From Qipengyuania sp. S6317L1 (GTDB taxonomy: Bacteria > Pseudomonadota > Alphaproteobacteria > Sphingomonadales > Sphingomonadaceae), in NCBI RefSeq assembly GCF_023015615.1, contig NZ_JALKAJ010000002.1, positions 62,001-126,000 of the forward strand: a stretch of 64,000 nt of DNA, given 5' to 3'. Below, piece by piece: positions 8,081-15,284 of the stretch. The notes under the pieces are model-generated. The model was not told where the DNA came from. It ran no database searches and saw nothing but the letters and a program-made list of their open reading frames with translations. Position 1 is the first letter of the stretch. Each line of letters begins with the position of its first letter. A program made the position numbers and the translations under genes.

Positions 8081-8650
8081 ATGAAAGCAGCTTACTTCAC
8101 CGCCGCGGGCGCGCTTGCCCTGACATTCGGAATTGCGGCCTGCGTTGCGGGCCCTGATATGCCAGAGCCAGGGGCGACGCCCACCCCTGCTCCGGTCGCA
8201 AGGCCCGCCCCGCCGCCAGCGCCTACGCCGCCCCCGATTGTTCGCGAGCCTGTTTTCGAAAACTATCTCGACGCGCCGCAAACGCCGGGGATATGGCGCT
8301 ATGCCGATGAGCGGGACGAGAGCTTCGCAATGTTCATGAGCACTGAGACAGCCGGACCGGCCTTCATGGTGCGATGCGCTGGCGGTCAGATTGCACTGGC
8401 GCGCTTCACGCGGGGGCCTTCACGCTTGCCGCTGGCAATGGAAGTTCAGACCGAAACGACGAGCCGCTCTCTTTCTGCAAGCCCCATCGAGGGCCGCCCG
8501 ATTGTGGCAGCCACGCTGTCTGCGCAAGACAGTTTGCTCGATGCAATGGCGATCACAAAAGGCCGCATCGCGATCGGTGTCGAGGGTGAACACACGCTCT
8601 ACCTACCTGCATGGGCAGAGATCACGCGCGTGATCGAGGATTGCCGGTAG
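8081..8650 (+). CDS. Predicted lipoprotein with proline-rich linker, unknown function
   Basis: The 189-residue protein begins MKAAYFTAAGALALTFGIAAC, a lipoprotein signal with Cys21. A Pro/Ala-rich linker (about residues 24-55) follows, then a compact domain containing GIWRYADERDESFAMF and FMVRCAGGQIALAR. Similar small lipoproteins are common in sphingomonads, but I cannot name a function. It is divergent from tlyA with only 34 bases between the starts, so promoters must overlap. Confidence 0.8.
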   Translation: MKAAYFTAAGALALTFGIAACVAGPDMPEPGATPTPAPVARPAPPPAPTPPPIVREPVFENYLDAPQTPGIWRYADERDESFAMFMSTETAGPAFMVRCAGGQIALARFTRGPSRLPLAMEVQTETTSRSLSASPIEGRPIVAATLSAQDSLLDAMAITKGRIAIGVEGEHTLYLPAWAEITRVIEDCR

Positions 8651-8790
8651 AGCTGTTTGCTTTTCGAAAGCGCATCCGCGCTTTCGTCCTCGGTGCTATT
8701 CCCTACGCTACGCTGCGGACAACTAGCGCGGACGCGCTCGCGGATGCGAGTGCGCGAACAAAGACCCTCCCCTTCCGATTCTATACATTA

Positions 8791-8834
8791 ATATCCACAG
8801 GCTTATGCACGCTGCGTCCCCAGCCTTATCCACC
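8791..8834 (+). promoter_or_regulatory. Cluster of three DnaA-box-like sequences
   Basis: ATATCCACA (8791-8799) and TTATCCACC (8826-8834) each differ at one position from the consensus TTATCCACA. TTATGCACG (8803-8811) differs at two. All three point the same way within 44 bases. This could be a DnaA titration or regulatory site. No origin-type AT-rich region or replication gene is nearby. Confidence 0.35.
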
Positions 8835-8853
8835 TGGGCTGTGTGAATCAAAA

Positions 8854-8880
8854 AGCGCCCTCGGGAAACCCTCGGGCGCT
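8854..8880 (-). terminator. Minus-strand terminator hairpin
   Basis: AGCGCCC and GGGCGCT form the outer stem, with an inner GGG/CCC stem and AAA loop separated by a TC/TC internal loop. Read on the minus strand it is followed by TTTTT; on the plus strand there is no T run. It therefore ends a leftward transcript, yet no minus-strand gene is visible in the next several hundred bases to its right. Confidence 0.65.
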
Positions 8881-8955
8881 TGATACTCAGACCACTGAGC
8901 GACAGCGGCCGAGTATGACGTGGGAAAAGATAATTTCAAGTCTTGCGAAGAGGCC

Positions 8956-8969
8956 TGTGAAGATTCACA
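8956..8969. promoter_or_regulatory. 14-bp palindrome, candidate operator
   Basis: TGTGAA-GA-TTCACA is a perfect palindrome directly before the -10-like TATAGT (8970-8975). The half-sites look CRP-like (TGTGA/TCACA), but the four-base spacing is that of FNR rather than CRP. Its position suggests control of a plus-strand promoter for the leader transcript. Confidence 0.4.
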
Positions 8970-9060
8970 TATAGTGGCGAGGCCAGCGGCGAACGCGGCT
9001 CTCGGCTCCCCCGGTGATCGGCAGGGGTCTTGGCTTAATAGCGCGAAAGGAGGTGATCCG

Positions 9061-9117
9061 ATGTCTCATGGTTCAGTAGAGAGGTCGGCAAGTTTCCGCG
9101 CGAGGCATACTCGGTAA
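9061..9117 (+). CDS. 18-codon ORF with an exceptionally strong Shine-Dalgarno sequence
   Basis: The ORF encodes MSHGSVERSASFRARHTR, a basic, Arg- and Ser-rich peptide. GAAAGGAGGTGATCC lies two bases before the ATG and is complementary over 15 bases to the usual 16S rRNA 3' end, far longer than a normal ribosome site. The last codons and stop lie in the first arm of a perfect hairpin (9109-9132), so a ribosome at the end of the ORF would block that hairpin. That is the layout of a leader peptide in an attenuator. The peptide has no Leu, Ile and only one Val, so it does not fit classical control of the downstream ilvE. It could instead be a small functional peptide. Confidence 0.5.
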   Translation: MSHGSVERSASFRARHTR

Positions 9118-9162
9118 TTTCGGCTACCGAGTAAGGCTTCGTGAGCGGCGCTTACCGCCGCT
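9109..9162 (+). promoter_or_regulatory. Two consecutive leader hairpins downstream of the small ORF
   Basis: ACTCGGTA (9109-9116) pairs perfectly with TACCGAGT (9125-9132), and AGCGGCG (9144-9150) with CGCCGCT (9156-9162). A further short pairing, TGACC (9162-9166) with GGTCA (9174-9178), uses the 5' arm of the next terminator. It could act as an antiterminator. Confidence 0.55.
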
Positions 9163-9166
9163 GACC

Positions 9167-9211
9167 ATGAAAGGGTCAATCCTCCTACGGGCGAGGATTG
9201 GCCCTTTTCAT
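9167..9211 (+). terminator. Long terminator hairpin upstream of ilvE
   Basis: ATGAAAGGGTCAATCCTC pairs with GAGGATTGGCCCTTTTCAT around an eight-base loop, about 18 pairs with one G-T and one bulge. It ends in TTTTCATTT, 38 bases before the ilvE start. It either ends a separate small RNA or attenuates ilvE. The arm contains CCTCCT, which can pair with AGGAGG of the upstream small ORF. Confidence 0.65.
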
Positions 9212-9248
9212 TTGATTGGAAAGCAACTGCGCATTATCGGCGTTTCCC

Positions 9249-10328
9249 ATGCAATTTACGTCACTCCCACACCCCTCGCCCTCCCCTGATGCAGAGCGTC
9301 TGTCGCGCATTGCCGATCCCGGTTTTGGCAAGGTGCACACCGATCACATGGTGGTGATCGATTATGACGCGGACAAAGGCGGGTGGCACAAGGCGACGCT
9401 TGGCCCGCGCGAACCCATCGCGCTCGATCCGGCGGCATCGGTGCTGCATTATGCGCAGGAGATTTTCGAGGGCATGAAAGCCTTCCGTCACGAAGACGGC
9501 GGGCTCGCCATGTTCCGGCCAGAGCAAAACGCGCGCCGCTTTAATGCAAGTGCGCGCCGCATGGCGATGCCCGAAATCCCCGAGGAATTGTTCCTCGAAG
9601 CGGTCAAATTGCTGGTCCAGAAAGACGCCAATTGGTTGCCGGAGGTCGAAGGCGGCTCGCTTTACATCCGGCCCTTTATGTTCGCCTCCGAGGCTTTTCT
9701 CGGCGTGCGTCCGGCAACGCAATACAAATTCGTCGTGATCCTCGTATCCAGCGGCAATTACTTCAAGGGCGGCGTCAATCCGGTCAAGATCTGGGTCAGC
9801 CAGGACTACGTGCGCGCTGCCCCCGGCGGCACAGGCGCTGCCAAGACGGGCGGCAATTACGCGGCATCTCTGGTGCCCCAGGCCGAGGCGATTGCGAACG
9901 GCTGCGACCAGGTGGTGTTCCTCGATGCGATCGAACACAAATGGGTCGAAGAATTGGGCGGCATGAACCTGTTCTTTATCCGCCGCGATGGCAGCGTCAT
10001 CACCCCGCCGCTGACCGGCACGATCCTCCCCGGCATCACCCGCGACAGCCTTATCGCCATGCTGCGCGAAGAGGGGCTTGAGGTGCGCGAGGAACCCTAT
10101 TCGATCACCCAATGGCGCGAGGAAGCGGAAAGCGGAGAGCTTTTGGAGACGCTCGCTTGCGGGACAGCGGCGGTCGTAACCCCCGTTGGAACAGTAGCCT
10201 CCCCCTCGGGCGAGTTCACCATCGGCACCGGCGGCATCGGCCAGATGGCCCAGAAAATGCGCGAGAAGCTCGTGGGCATCCAGAACGGCAAAATCGAGGA
10301 CCAGCACGGCTGGGTCATGCGGGTTTGA
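9249..10328 (+). CDS. ilvE: Branched-chain amino acid aminotransferase
   Basis: This PLP enzyme interconverts Leu, Ile and Val with their 2-oxo acids. The 359-residue product belongs to fold type IV, BCAT2-like. Visible motifs are LHYAQEIFEGMKAFR, the PLP-lysine region GAAKTGGNYAASL, EHKWVEELGGMN, and GTAAVVTPVG binding the phosphate. I chose ATG 9249 (MQFTSLPHPSPSP) because this N terminus is typical and the TTG at 9216 lies close to the terminator. No good ribosome site precedes it. trhO begins three bases after its stop, so the two are probably co-transcribed. The upstream terminator may regulate it. Confidence 0.95.
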   Translation: MQFTSLPHPSPSPDAERLSRIADPGFGKVHTDHMVVIDYDADKGGWHKATLGPREPIALDPAASVLHYAQEIFEGMKAFRHEDGGLAMFRPEQNARRFNASARRMAMPEIPEELFLEAVKLLVQKDANWLPEVEGGSLYIRPFMFASEAFLGVRPATQYKFVVILVSSGNYFKGGVNPVKIWVSQDYVRAAPGGTGAAKTGGNYAASLVPQAEAIANGCDQVVFLDAIEHKWVEELGGMNLFFIRRDGSVITPPLTGTILPGITRDSLIAMLREEGLEVREEPYSITQWREEAESGELLETLACGTAAVVTPVGTVASPSGEFTIGTGGIGQMAQKMREKLVGIQNGKIEDQHGWVMRV

Positions 10329-10331
10329 GCC

Positions 10332-11243
10332 ATGGCGGCCAACACATACACAGTCGCAGCCCTCTACTGCTTCACGCCGTTTGATGACCCCGCGGCGATC
10401 CGCGAGCCATTGCTTGCGCTCTGCGAGGAGGCGGGGACCAAGGGCACGCTCCTGCTCGCGCATGAAGGCATCAACGGCACCATCGCTGGAAGCGACAATG
10501 CAATCGGCGCGGTGGTGGATCATATCCGCTCGCTCCCCGGATGCGAGCGGCTTGAGGTCAAATATTCGACCGCTTCGGAAGAACCCTTTGCCCGCATGAA
10601 AGTGCGGCTCAAGCGCGAGATTGTCACTATGGGCGAACCCGGCGTTGACCCGCGCGCCTCTGTTGGCCGCTATGTCGCGCCCGAGGATTGGAACGCGCTT
10701 ATCTCCGACCCCGACACCATCGTCATCGACACCCGCAATGACTATGAAGTCGCCGTGGGCACGTTCGAGGGCGCGGTGGACCCGGAGACGACCTCTTTCC
10801 GCGAATTTCCCAAGTGGTTCCGCGACAACCGCGAGGAATTGCTTGAGGGCAAGAAGAAGGTCGCAATGTTCTGCACCGGCGGTATTCGCTGCGAGAAATC
10901 GACGAGCTTCCTTCGGGGTGAAGGCGTGGACGAGGTCTATCACCTCAAGGGCGGCATTTTGAAATATCTCGAAACCGTGCCCGAAGATGAGAGCAAGTGG
11001 CACGGCGACTGCTTCGTTTTCGATGAGCGCGTGACGGTCAAACACGGGCTTGAAGAAGGCGACTATCACCTTTGCCGCGCGTGCCGCCGCCCGATCACGG
11101 ACAAAGAGATGACGCATGAGCATTATGTCGAAGGCGTCTCGTGCCCCCATTGCTACGATGAAAAGAGCGAGGCCCAGCGCGCCCGCTATGCCGAGCGCCA
11201 GCGTCAACGTGATTTGGCAAAGCAGCGCGGAGAAAAGCCCTGA
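10332..11243 (+). CDS. trhO: tRNA uridine(34) hydroxylase TrhO (rhodanese-like)
   Basis: TrhO (YceA) makes 5-hydroxyuridine at position 34 of certain tRNAs using oxygen. The 303-residue protein has the N-terminal domain with [14 protein letters not shown] and the rhodanese domain with the active loop [11 protein letters not shown] Cys-rich C-terminal tail follows (CRACRRPI and CPHCYDEKS), perhaps binding zinc. Length and order match the family. It starts three bases after ilvE and its TGA overlaps the apparent CTG start of the following GST gene. Confidence 0.95.
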   Translation: MAANTYTVAALYCFTPFDDPAAIREPLLALCEEAGTKGTLLLAHEGINGTIAGSDNAIGAVVDHIRSLPGCERLEVKYSTASEEPFARMKVRLKREIVTMGEPGVDPRASVGRYVAPEDWNALISDPDTIVIDTRNDYEVAVGTFEGAVDPETTSFREFPKWFRDNREELLEGKKKVAMFCTGGIRCEKSTSFLRGEGVDEVYHLKGGILKYLETVPEDESKWHGDCFVFDERVTVKHGLEEGDYHLCRACRRPITDKEMTHEHYVEGVSCPHCYDEKSEAQRARYAERQRQRDLAKQRGEKP

Positions 11244-11887
11244 GCCAAGCTCCCATCCTCTACTCCTTCCGCCGCTGCCCCTATGCGATGCGCGGGCGCA
11301 TGGGGCTTTGGATTGCAGGGATTACGGTGACCTTGCGCGAGGTGAAACTCGCCAACAAGCCTCCCGAATTGATCGAAGCGAGTCCCAAGGCGACCGTGCC
11401 TGTGCTTGTGCTAGATAGTGGCGAGGTGATCGACGAAAGCATCGCGGTTGCCCGCTGGGCGCTCTTGCAAAACGATCCCGAAGGCTGGCTCGCAGGCGAC
11501 GACGCCGATCTGATCGCTGAGGCAGATGGCGCGTTCAAGCACCACCTCGACCGATACAAATACCCCAATCGTTATGAGGACGAGCCGGGGTTCGGGGAAG
11601 TCGATCATCAGGCCGAGGGGCTCAAAATCCTGCAAAAATGGGACGCGCGTCTTAGCGAGCACGGCCAGATGTGCGGCCCCGAACGCACCCTTGCCGATAT
11701 CGCGCTCTTCCCCTTCATCCGCCAGTTCGCCAACCACAATCGCGACTGGTTCGATGCGCAGGATTTGCCCAACTTGCACCCATGGCTCGAAGCGCATCTT
11801 GCGTCCGATCTGTTTAGGAACGTCATGCCCAAGTTCACACCTTGGAAAAGCGGCGACGAGCCGGTGTGGTTCGGAGAAACAGACTAG
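11240..11887 (+). CDS. Glutathione S-transferase family protein, apparent CTG start
   Basis: The frame encodes a GST of about 215 residues. The thioredoxin-fold strand and active region read [17 protein letters not shown], followed by [10 protein letters not shown] and DESIAVARW. The first ATG (11288) would delete the first beta strand and the CPYA motif. Upstream of it the frame has no ATG, GTG or TTG back to the stop at 11210. The only near-cognate candidate in the usual place is CTG at 11240, which overlaps the trhO stop as CTGA and has GGAG seven bases before it. A standard ATGA overlap mutated to CTGA is the simplest reading. The substrate is unknown; the enzyme is cytoplasmic. Confidence 0.8.
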   Translation: MSQAPILYSFRRCPYAMRGRMGLWIAGITVTLREVKLANKPPELIEASPKATVPVLVLDSGEVIDESIAVARWALLQNDPEGWLAGDDADLIAEADGAFKHHLDRYKYPNRYEDEPGFGEVDHQAEGLKILQKWDARLSEHGQMCGPERTLADIALFPFIRQFANHNRDWFDAQDLPNLHPWLEAHLASDLFRNVMPKFTPWKSGDEPVWFGETD

Positions 11888-11933
11888 GCTCCCGCTTAGG
11901 CATATTTTTACCAAGCCTCTTTATATCGAAGGC

Positions 11934-12311
11934 ATGGAAACGCTCACTCCTTCCTTTTCGGTCGTTCCGGATATGGTCCGAAACGAAGTTTTCTTCAAAG
12001 TATCCGGTCTTTGGGATGCCGACGTGCTCGCCGATTTCTCGCGCGAACTGTTGCTTCAGGCCAAGCCATTCTACTCCGCAGGGATCAAGATGCGCGTGCT
12101 TGGTGATTTGACCGGCTTCGTCACGCAGAAGCGCGAAATCGCAGACGGTATTCGCCTCGTGGTGCACGAATCAGCAAGGCTCGGGGTCATTCGCACCGCA
12201 ATCGTCGCAGATTCAGCGCTCGTCACGATGCAATACAAGCGCATCAATAGCGGCATCAATCTCGAGATATTTGGTAACAGGGCCGAAGCAATCGCCTGGC
12301 TCAGAAGCTGA
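11934..12311 (+). CDS. SpoIIAA/STAS-like protein, unknown function
   Basis: The 125-residue product starts METLTPSFSVVPDMVRN and ends with the pattern FGNRAEAIAWLRS. That ending resembles bacterial SpoIIAA-like (STAS-fold) proteins whose last helix reads EALAWL. The middle stretch KMRVLGDLTGFVTQKREIADG could hold the STAS phospho-loop region, but I cannot assign a phosphorylated Ser. No signal peptide is seen. It lies 46 bases after the GST gene and converges on a LysR regulator. Role unknown. Confidence 0.7.
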   Translation: METLTPSFSVVPDMVRNEVFFKVSGLWDADVLADFSRELLLQAKPFYSAGIKMRVLGDLTGFVTQKREIADGIRLVVHESARLGVIRTAIVADSALVTMQYKRINSGINLEIFGNRAEAIAWLRS

Positions 12312-12318
12312 TCAGACT

Positions 12319-13239
12319 TCAGGCAGCCAGCGCAGCCTTAAATTCATCAATCACCCAACTGGTCGCCGGGCCAAGCACAGTGTCGCGCCGCCACAGCGCA
12401 TAAAGCGGGTAATGACCGCCGGGCTCTTCGGGAAGATCGAGTTCAACCAGGCGCCCGCCTGCCAGATCATCCGCCACCATGGCGCGCGGCATATTGCCCC
12501 AGCCCAGCCCCTCTTTCAAAAGCGAATGCTTCGCCGACAAATCGCCCAGCCGCCATGTCAGCGGGCTCAGCACTGAAAACTCGCGCCCCTTGGTTCGGGT
12601 GGACCGGTCCGAGAGCACCAGTTGCAGGTGCTTGCGGCTTTCACCCGGCGCAATATCGGCGGCGGCGAGCGGATGGTCAGGCGCGGCGACGGGGATTAGA
12701 TCCACCTTTCCCAGAGCCTGCCGCTCAAGGCCGAGCTCATCGCTCACCACCGGGCCACCGATGGCGGCCTGCGCGCCCTCCTCGATCAGGCATTGCGCCA
12801 CCGCGCCGAGCCCTTCGACCCGCAAGCGCAGGGCAACGGTCGGATACCGTTCGCGAAAGGCGGCGAGGATGCGCGCGGTCACATCGCCCGGCACCATGAC
12901 ATCGACCACAAGTGCCAGATTGCTTTCGAGCCCTGCGTGCAAGGATCGCGTCTTCGCAAGCAGGCTATCGACCCCGTCCGCGACATGGCGCGCTTCTGTC
13001 AAAAGCCCCTCGCCCGCCTTGGTCAGGACCGGCTTTCGGGAGCCTTCGCGTTCAAACAATGTGACCGCTAGCTGCGCCTCCAACTGTGCAATTCCATAGC
13101 TGATCGCAGACACGGCGCGGTTCATGCGCCTCGCCGCTGCGCCAAAGCTTCCTTCCTCCACCACGGTCAGGAAGATGCGCAGATGGTCAAGACTGGGTTC
13201 GCCAAGCTTCATGGGTTCATGTTCAGATAATTTGAACAT
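12319..13239 (-). CDS. LysR-family transcriptional regulator
   Basis: This 306-residue protein has a LysR winged helix at about residues 18-75 (LDHLRIFLTVVEEGSFGAAARRM, then VSAISYGIAQLEAQL) and a substrate-binding domain of normal length. It is divergent from the pirin-reductase-DoxX genes, the usual arrangement for a LysR protein controlling its neighbour, probably in response to an electrophile or quinone. ATG 13239 is taken as start; ATG 13212 (MKLGEPS) is possible. Neither has a clear ribosome site. Regulatory target is inferred. Confidence 0.88.
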   Translation of the reverse strand: MFKLSEHEPMKLGEPSLDHLRIFLTVVEEGSFGAAARRMNRAVSAISYGIAQLEAQLAVTLFEREGSRKPVLTKAGEGLLTEARHVADGVDSLLAKTRSLHAGLESNLALVVDVMVPGDVTARILAAFRERYPTVALRLRVEGLGAVAQCLIEEGAQAAIGGPVVSDELGLERQALGKVDLIPVAAPDHPLAAADIAPGESRKHLQLVLSDRSTRTKGREFSVLSPLTWRLGDLSAKHSLLKEGLGWGNMPRAMVADDLAGGRLVELDLPEEPGGHYPLYALWRRDTVLGPATSWVIDEFKAALAA

Positions 13240-13285
13240 TTTAGCAAGTTTTATCGCAGTTACTTGTTCGATGAAACACCCCTAA

Positions 13286-13309
13286 TTCCTTGCTCAACAA
13301 AGCGAGGAA
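13286..13309 (+). promoter_or_regulatory. Stem-loop in the pirin 5' region
   Basis: TTCCTTGCT pairs with AGCGAGGAA (nine pairs, one G-T) around CAACAA, 47 bases before the pirin ATG and inside the LysR/pirin divergent spacer. It could be an operator half-site or an mRNA hairpin. Confidence 0.35.
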
Positions 13310-13356
13310 CGCGCTCTGCAACGAGGCGTCCTTCTCAAGGAACAGGAGTTACATCC

Positions 13357-14070
13357 ATGACAAAGCCCATTGTTGAACTGCGCCCTTTTGAGAGCCTTGG
13401 CAGCGCAAACCACGGCTGGCTCGACGCGCATCACCACTTTTCCTTCGCTGGCTATCACGATCCGGCCCGCGTGAACTGGGGGTCCTTGCGTGTGTGGAAC
13501 GATGACACCATCGCTCCGGGCACCGGCTTTCCCCCGCATCCGCACTCGGACATGGAAATCATCACCTACGTTCGCAAAGGCGCGATCACGCACCGCGACA
13601 ATCAGGGCAACGAAGGTCGCACCGAGGCTGGTGATGTTCAGGTGATGAGCGCGGGCAACGGCATCCAGCACTCTGAATACAACCGCGAAGACGAGGACAC
13701 GCAGATCTTCCAGATCTGGATCATTCCAGACCAGCGCGGCGGCACTCCCGATTGGGGCGCGCGCGCCTTTCCCAAGGGGGATCGTGCCGGCTCTTTCGTG
13801 CCTCTGGCAAGTGGTTCGGCCAACGATAACGAAGCCTTGCCCATCCGCACCGATGCGCGGGTTCTGGGCGCAACGATCAAGGCCGGAACCAGTGTCACCT
13901 ACGAGGTCGCTGACGCCTCGCGCCACCTCTACCTCGTGCCAGCACAAGGCAAGGTCCGCATCGAAACCGTCGAAGCCAATGCACGCGACGGTGTGGCAAT
14001 TACGGGCACCAGGAGCGTGACTGTCACCGCGATCGAAGACAGCGAAGTCGTCCTCGTCGACGCCGCCTGA
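13357..14070 (+). CDS. Pirin-family cupin protein
   Basis: Pirins are bicupins; some bacterial members oxidise quercetin or modulate redox regulators. The 237-residue protein has the expected metal ligands: His61 and His63 in PHPHSDME, and His105 and Glu107 in IQHSEYN. The ATG has AGGAG eight bases upstream. It is divergent from a LysR gene and followed by an FMN reductase and DoxX, a set seen in electrophile-responsive loci. The true substrate is unknown. Confidence 0.92.
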   Translation: MTKPIVELRPFESLGSANHGWLDAHHHFSFAGYHDPARVNWGSLRVWNDDTIAPGTGFPPHPHSDMEIITYVRKGAITHRDNQGNEGRTEAGDVQVMSAGNGIQHSEYNREDEDTQIFQIWIIPDQRGGTPDWGARAFPKGDRAGSFVPLASGSANDNEALPIRTDARVLGATIKAGTSVTYEVADASRHLYLVPAQGKVRIETVEANARDGVAITGTRSVTVTAIEDSEVVLVDAA

Positions 14071-14083
14071 GACGCATCCCCCC

Positions 14084-14120
14084 GGGGCCGGCCCTTCCCT
14101 TACCCCCACAGGCCGGCCCC
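14084..14120 (+). repeat. Perfect 10-bp GC inverted repeat between pirin and reductase genes
   Basis: GGGGCCGGCC (14084-14093) and GGCCGGCCCC (14111-14120) flank a 17-base pyrimidine-rich loop. There is no T run, so it is not a classical terminator. It may stabilise the upstream mRNA end or lower expression of downstream genes. Confidence 0.6.
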
Positions 14121-14156
14121 ACCCCTTTCATTCAACCCGTTTCAGGAGCTTTTCCC

Positions 14157-14750
14157 ATGACCCATATCCTTCACATCACCGCCAGCATCCGCAACGATGA
14201 CAGCGTTTCAAACAATCTTGGCAGTGCCCTTGTCGAGAAACTTTCCGCGCAAGAGGCGGCGACCGTGACGCGGCGCGATCTTGCGACCGATGATCTGCCC
14301 TATCAAAGCTGGGAGCGGTTTAACGCAGGGCTCACCAGCCCGGATGAGCGCAGCCCGGAGCAATCCGAACTCGCCGCGCTGGCCGACACGCTCATTGGTG
14401 AGCTTCAGGCCGCCGACACAATCGTGATTTCATCACCGATCTACAATTTTGGCGCGCCTGCAAGCGTCAAGGCGTGGGCCGACCTTGTCGCGCGCGCTGG
14501 CACCACGTTCAAATACACCGAGAATGGTCCCAAGGGCCTGCTGGAAGGCAAGAAGGCCTTTATCACCATCGCATCGGGCGGCACGCCGGTCGGCTCGGAC
14601 ATCGACTTCATGTCCGGCTGGCTCACTTTCTTCCTTGGATTTCTCGGCATTGAAGTGGTTGAAGTGATCGCAGCTGACGGGATCATGGGCAAAGACGGCG
14701 ACGCCAAGATCGACGCCGCGCACGACGAAATCGCGAAGCTCGCGGCCTAA
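14157..14750 (+). CDS. FMN-dependent NADH:quinone reductase/azoreductase (AzoR-like)
   Basis: The 197-residue flavodoxin-fold protein has the phosphate-binding start HITASIRNDDSVSNNLG and the FMN/active-site motif SPIYNFGAPASVKAWADLVARAGTTF, typical of AzoR. AzoR enzymes reduce quinones and azo compounds by two electrons. The gene follows pirin and precedes doxX in the same direction. Together with the divergent LysR this suggests a quinone or electrophile defence unit; that grouping is inferred. Confidence 0.9.
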   Translation: MTHILHITASIRNDDSVSNNLGSALVEKLSAQEAATVTRRDLATDDLPYQSWERFNAGLTSPDERSPEQSELAALADTLIGELQAADTIVISSPIYNFGAPASVKAWADLVARAGTTFKYTENGPKGLLEGKKAFITIASGGTPVGSDIDFMSGWLTFFLGFLGIEVVEVIAADGIMGKDGDAKIDAAHDEIAKLAA

Positions 14751-14782
14751 GCCGTCCACCCTCACCAGAAAGGACCAATTGC

Positions 14783-15217
14783 ATGAACACGATCACAGAC
14801 ACATTGCAGCCAAATCCGGCCACGCCCGCTTCAGCCAGCCGGTCGCAAGACGCGGCTGCGCTTGTCGGTCGTCTGCTCCTCGCCAGCCTTTTCATCCTTG
14901 CAGGCGTGAACAAGATTGGCGCGGCCGAAGGCACCATCGGCTACATCGCAAGCGTCGGCCTGCCTCTGGCAGAGCCCATCTACTACGCCACCCTCGCGCT
15001 AGAGATCCTTGGCGGTCTGATGCTTTTGGTCGGCTACAAGGCGCGATATGCCGCCGCTGCCCTCGGGGTGTTCAGCATCGCTGCGGCCGCGCTGTTCCAT
15101 GCCGATTTTGCCGATCAGAACCAGATGACATCCTTCCTTAAAAACCTGTCGGTTGCCGGAGGAATGTTTGTCGTGGCCGCCTTTGGTCCGGGCCGTTTCT
15201 CACTCGATCGCGGTTAG
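14783..15217 (+). CDS. DoxX-family membrane protein
   Basis: The 144-residue protein has four hydrophobic segments starting at LVGRLLLASLFILAGVNKIG, with the family pattern FLxAGxxK and GLMLLVGYKARYAAAAL. DoxX proteins are poorly understood small membrane proteins linked to thiosulfate oxidation and redox stress. AAAGGACC lies upstream of the ATG. It is the last gene of the pirin cluster, followed by a bidirectional terminator. Confidence 0.88.
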   Translation: MNTITDTLQPNPATPASASRSQDAAALVGRLLLASLFILAGVNKIGAAEGTIGYIASVGLPLAEPIYYATLALEILGGLMLLVGYKARYAAAALGVFSIAAAALFHADFADQNQMTSFLKNLSVAGGMFVVAAFGPGRFSLDRG

Positions 15218-15250
15218 TCGATCCTCACCCCCCATTTTGAGGATCGCAAA

Positions 15251-15284
15251 AGGCACCGGGAGGCTTTCGAGCTTCCCGGTGCTT
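15251..15284. terminator. Bidirectional terminator between doxX and nadE
   Basis: A 14- to 15-bp stem (GCACCGGGAGGCT with AGCTTCCCGGTGC) with a short loop and TTTA on the plus side. The nadE stop codon overlaps its right foot. On the minus strand it is followed by TTTTGC, so it can end both convergent transcripts. Confidence 0.75.

Larger units (their letters stand above)
8651..9248. other. 600-base gene-poor region with several regulatory signals
   Basis: From left to right: a hairpin CGAAAGCG/CGCTTTCG at about 8667-8688; three DnaA-box-like words at 8791-8834; a minus-strand terminator at 8854-8880; a hairpin at about 8882-8917 (ATACTC/GAGTAT outer stem, CCACTG/CAGCGG inner stem with one G-T pair); a 14-bp palindrome at 8956-8969 next to a TATAGT word; an 18-codon ORF at 9061-9117; hairpins at 9109-9162; and a terminator at 9167-9211. 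It looks like the locus of a small RNA or attenuated leader transcript. It lacks a recognisable tmRNA, 4.5S or RNase P motif. Confidence 0.7.

Noticed and set aside
8611..8883. A 90-codon frame after the second lipoprotein gene
   Set aside because: It begins inside the lipoprotein gene and runs through hairpins and DnaA-like words, with no ribosome site and no family features.
8880..9211. Two-piece tmRNA or 6S RNA
   Set aside because: No T-loop GTTCRA, no tag reading frame ending in ALAA/AVAA-like residues, and no 6S-type central bubble could be found on either strand.
9261..11207. A 648-codon open frame on the minus strand opposite ilvE and trhO
   Set aside because: Both plus-strand genes are clear family members. 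Long antisense frames arise from the codon bias of GC-rich genes, and the protein has low-complexity, non-family composition.
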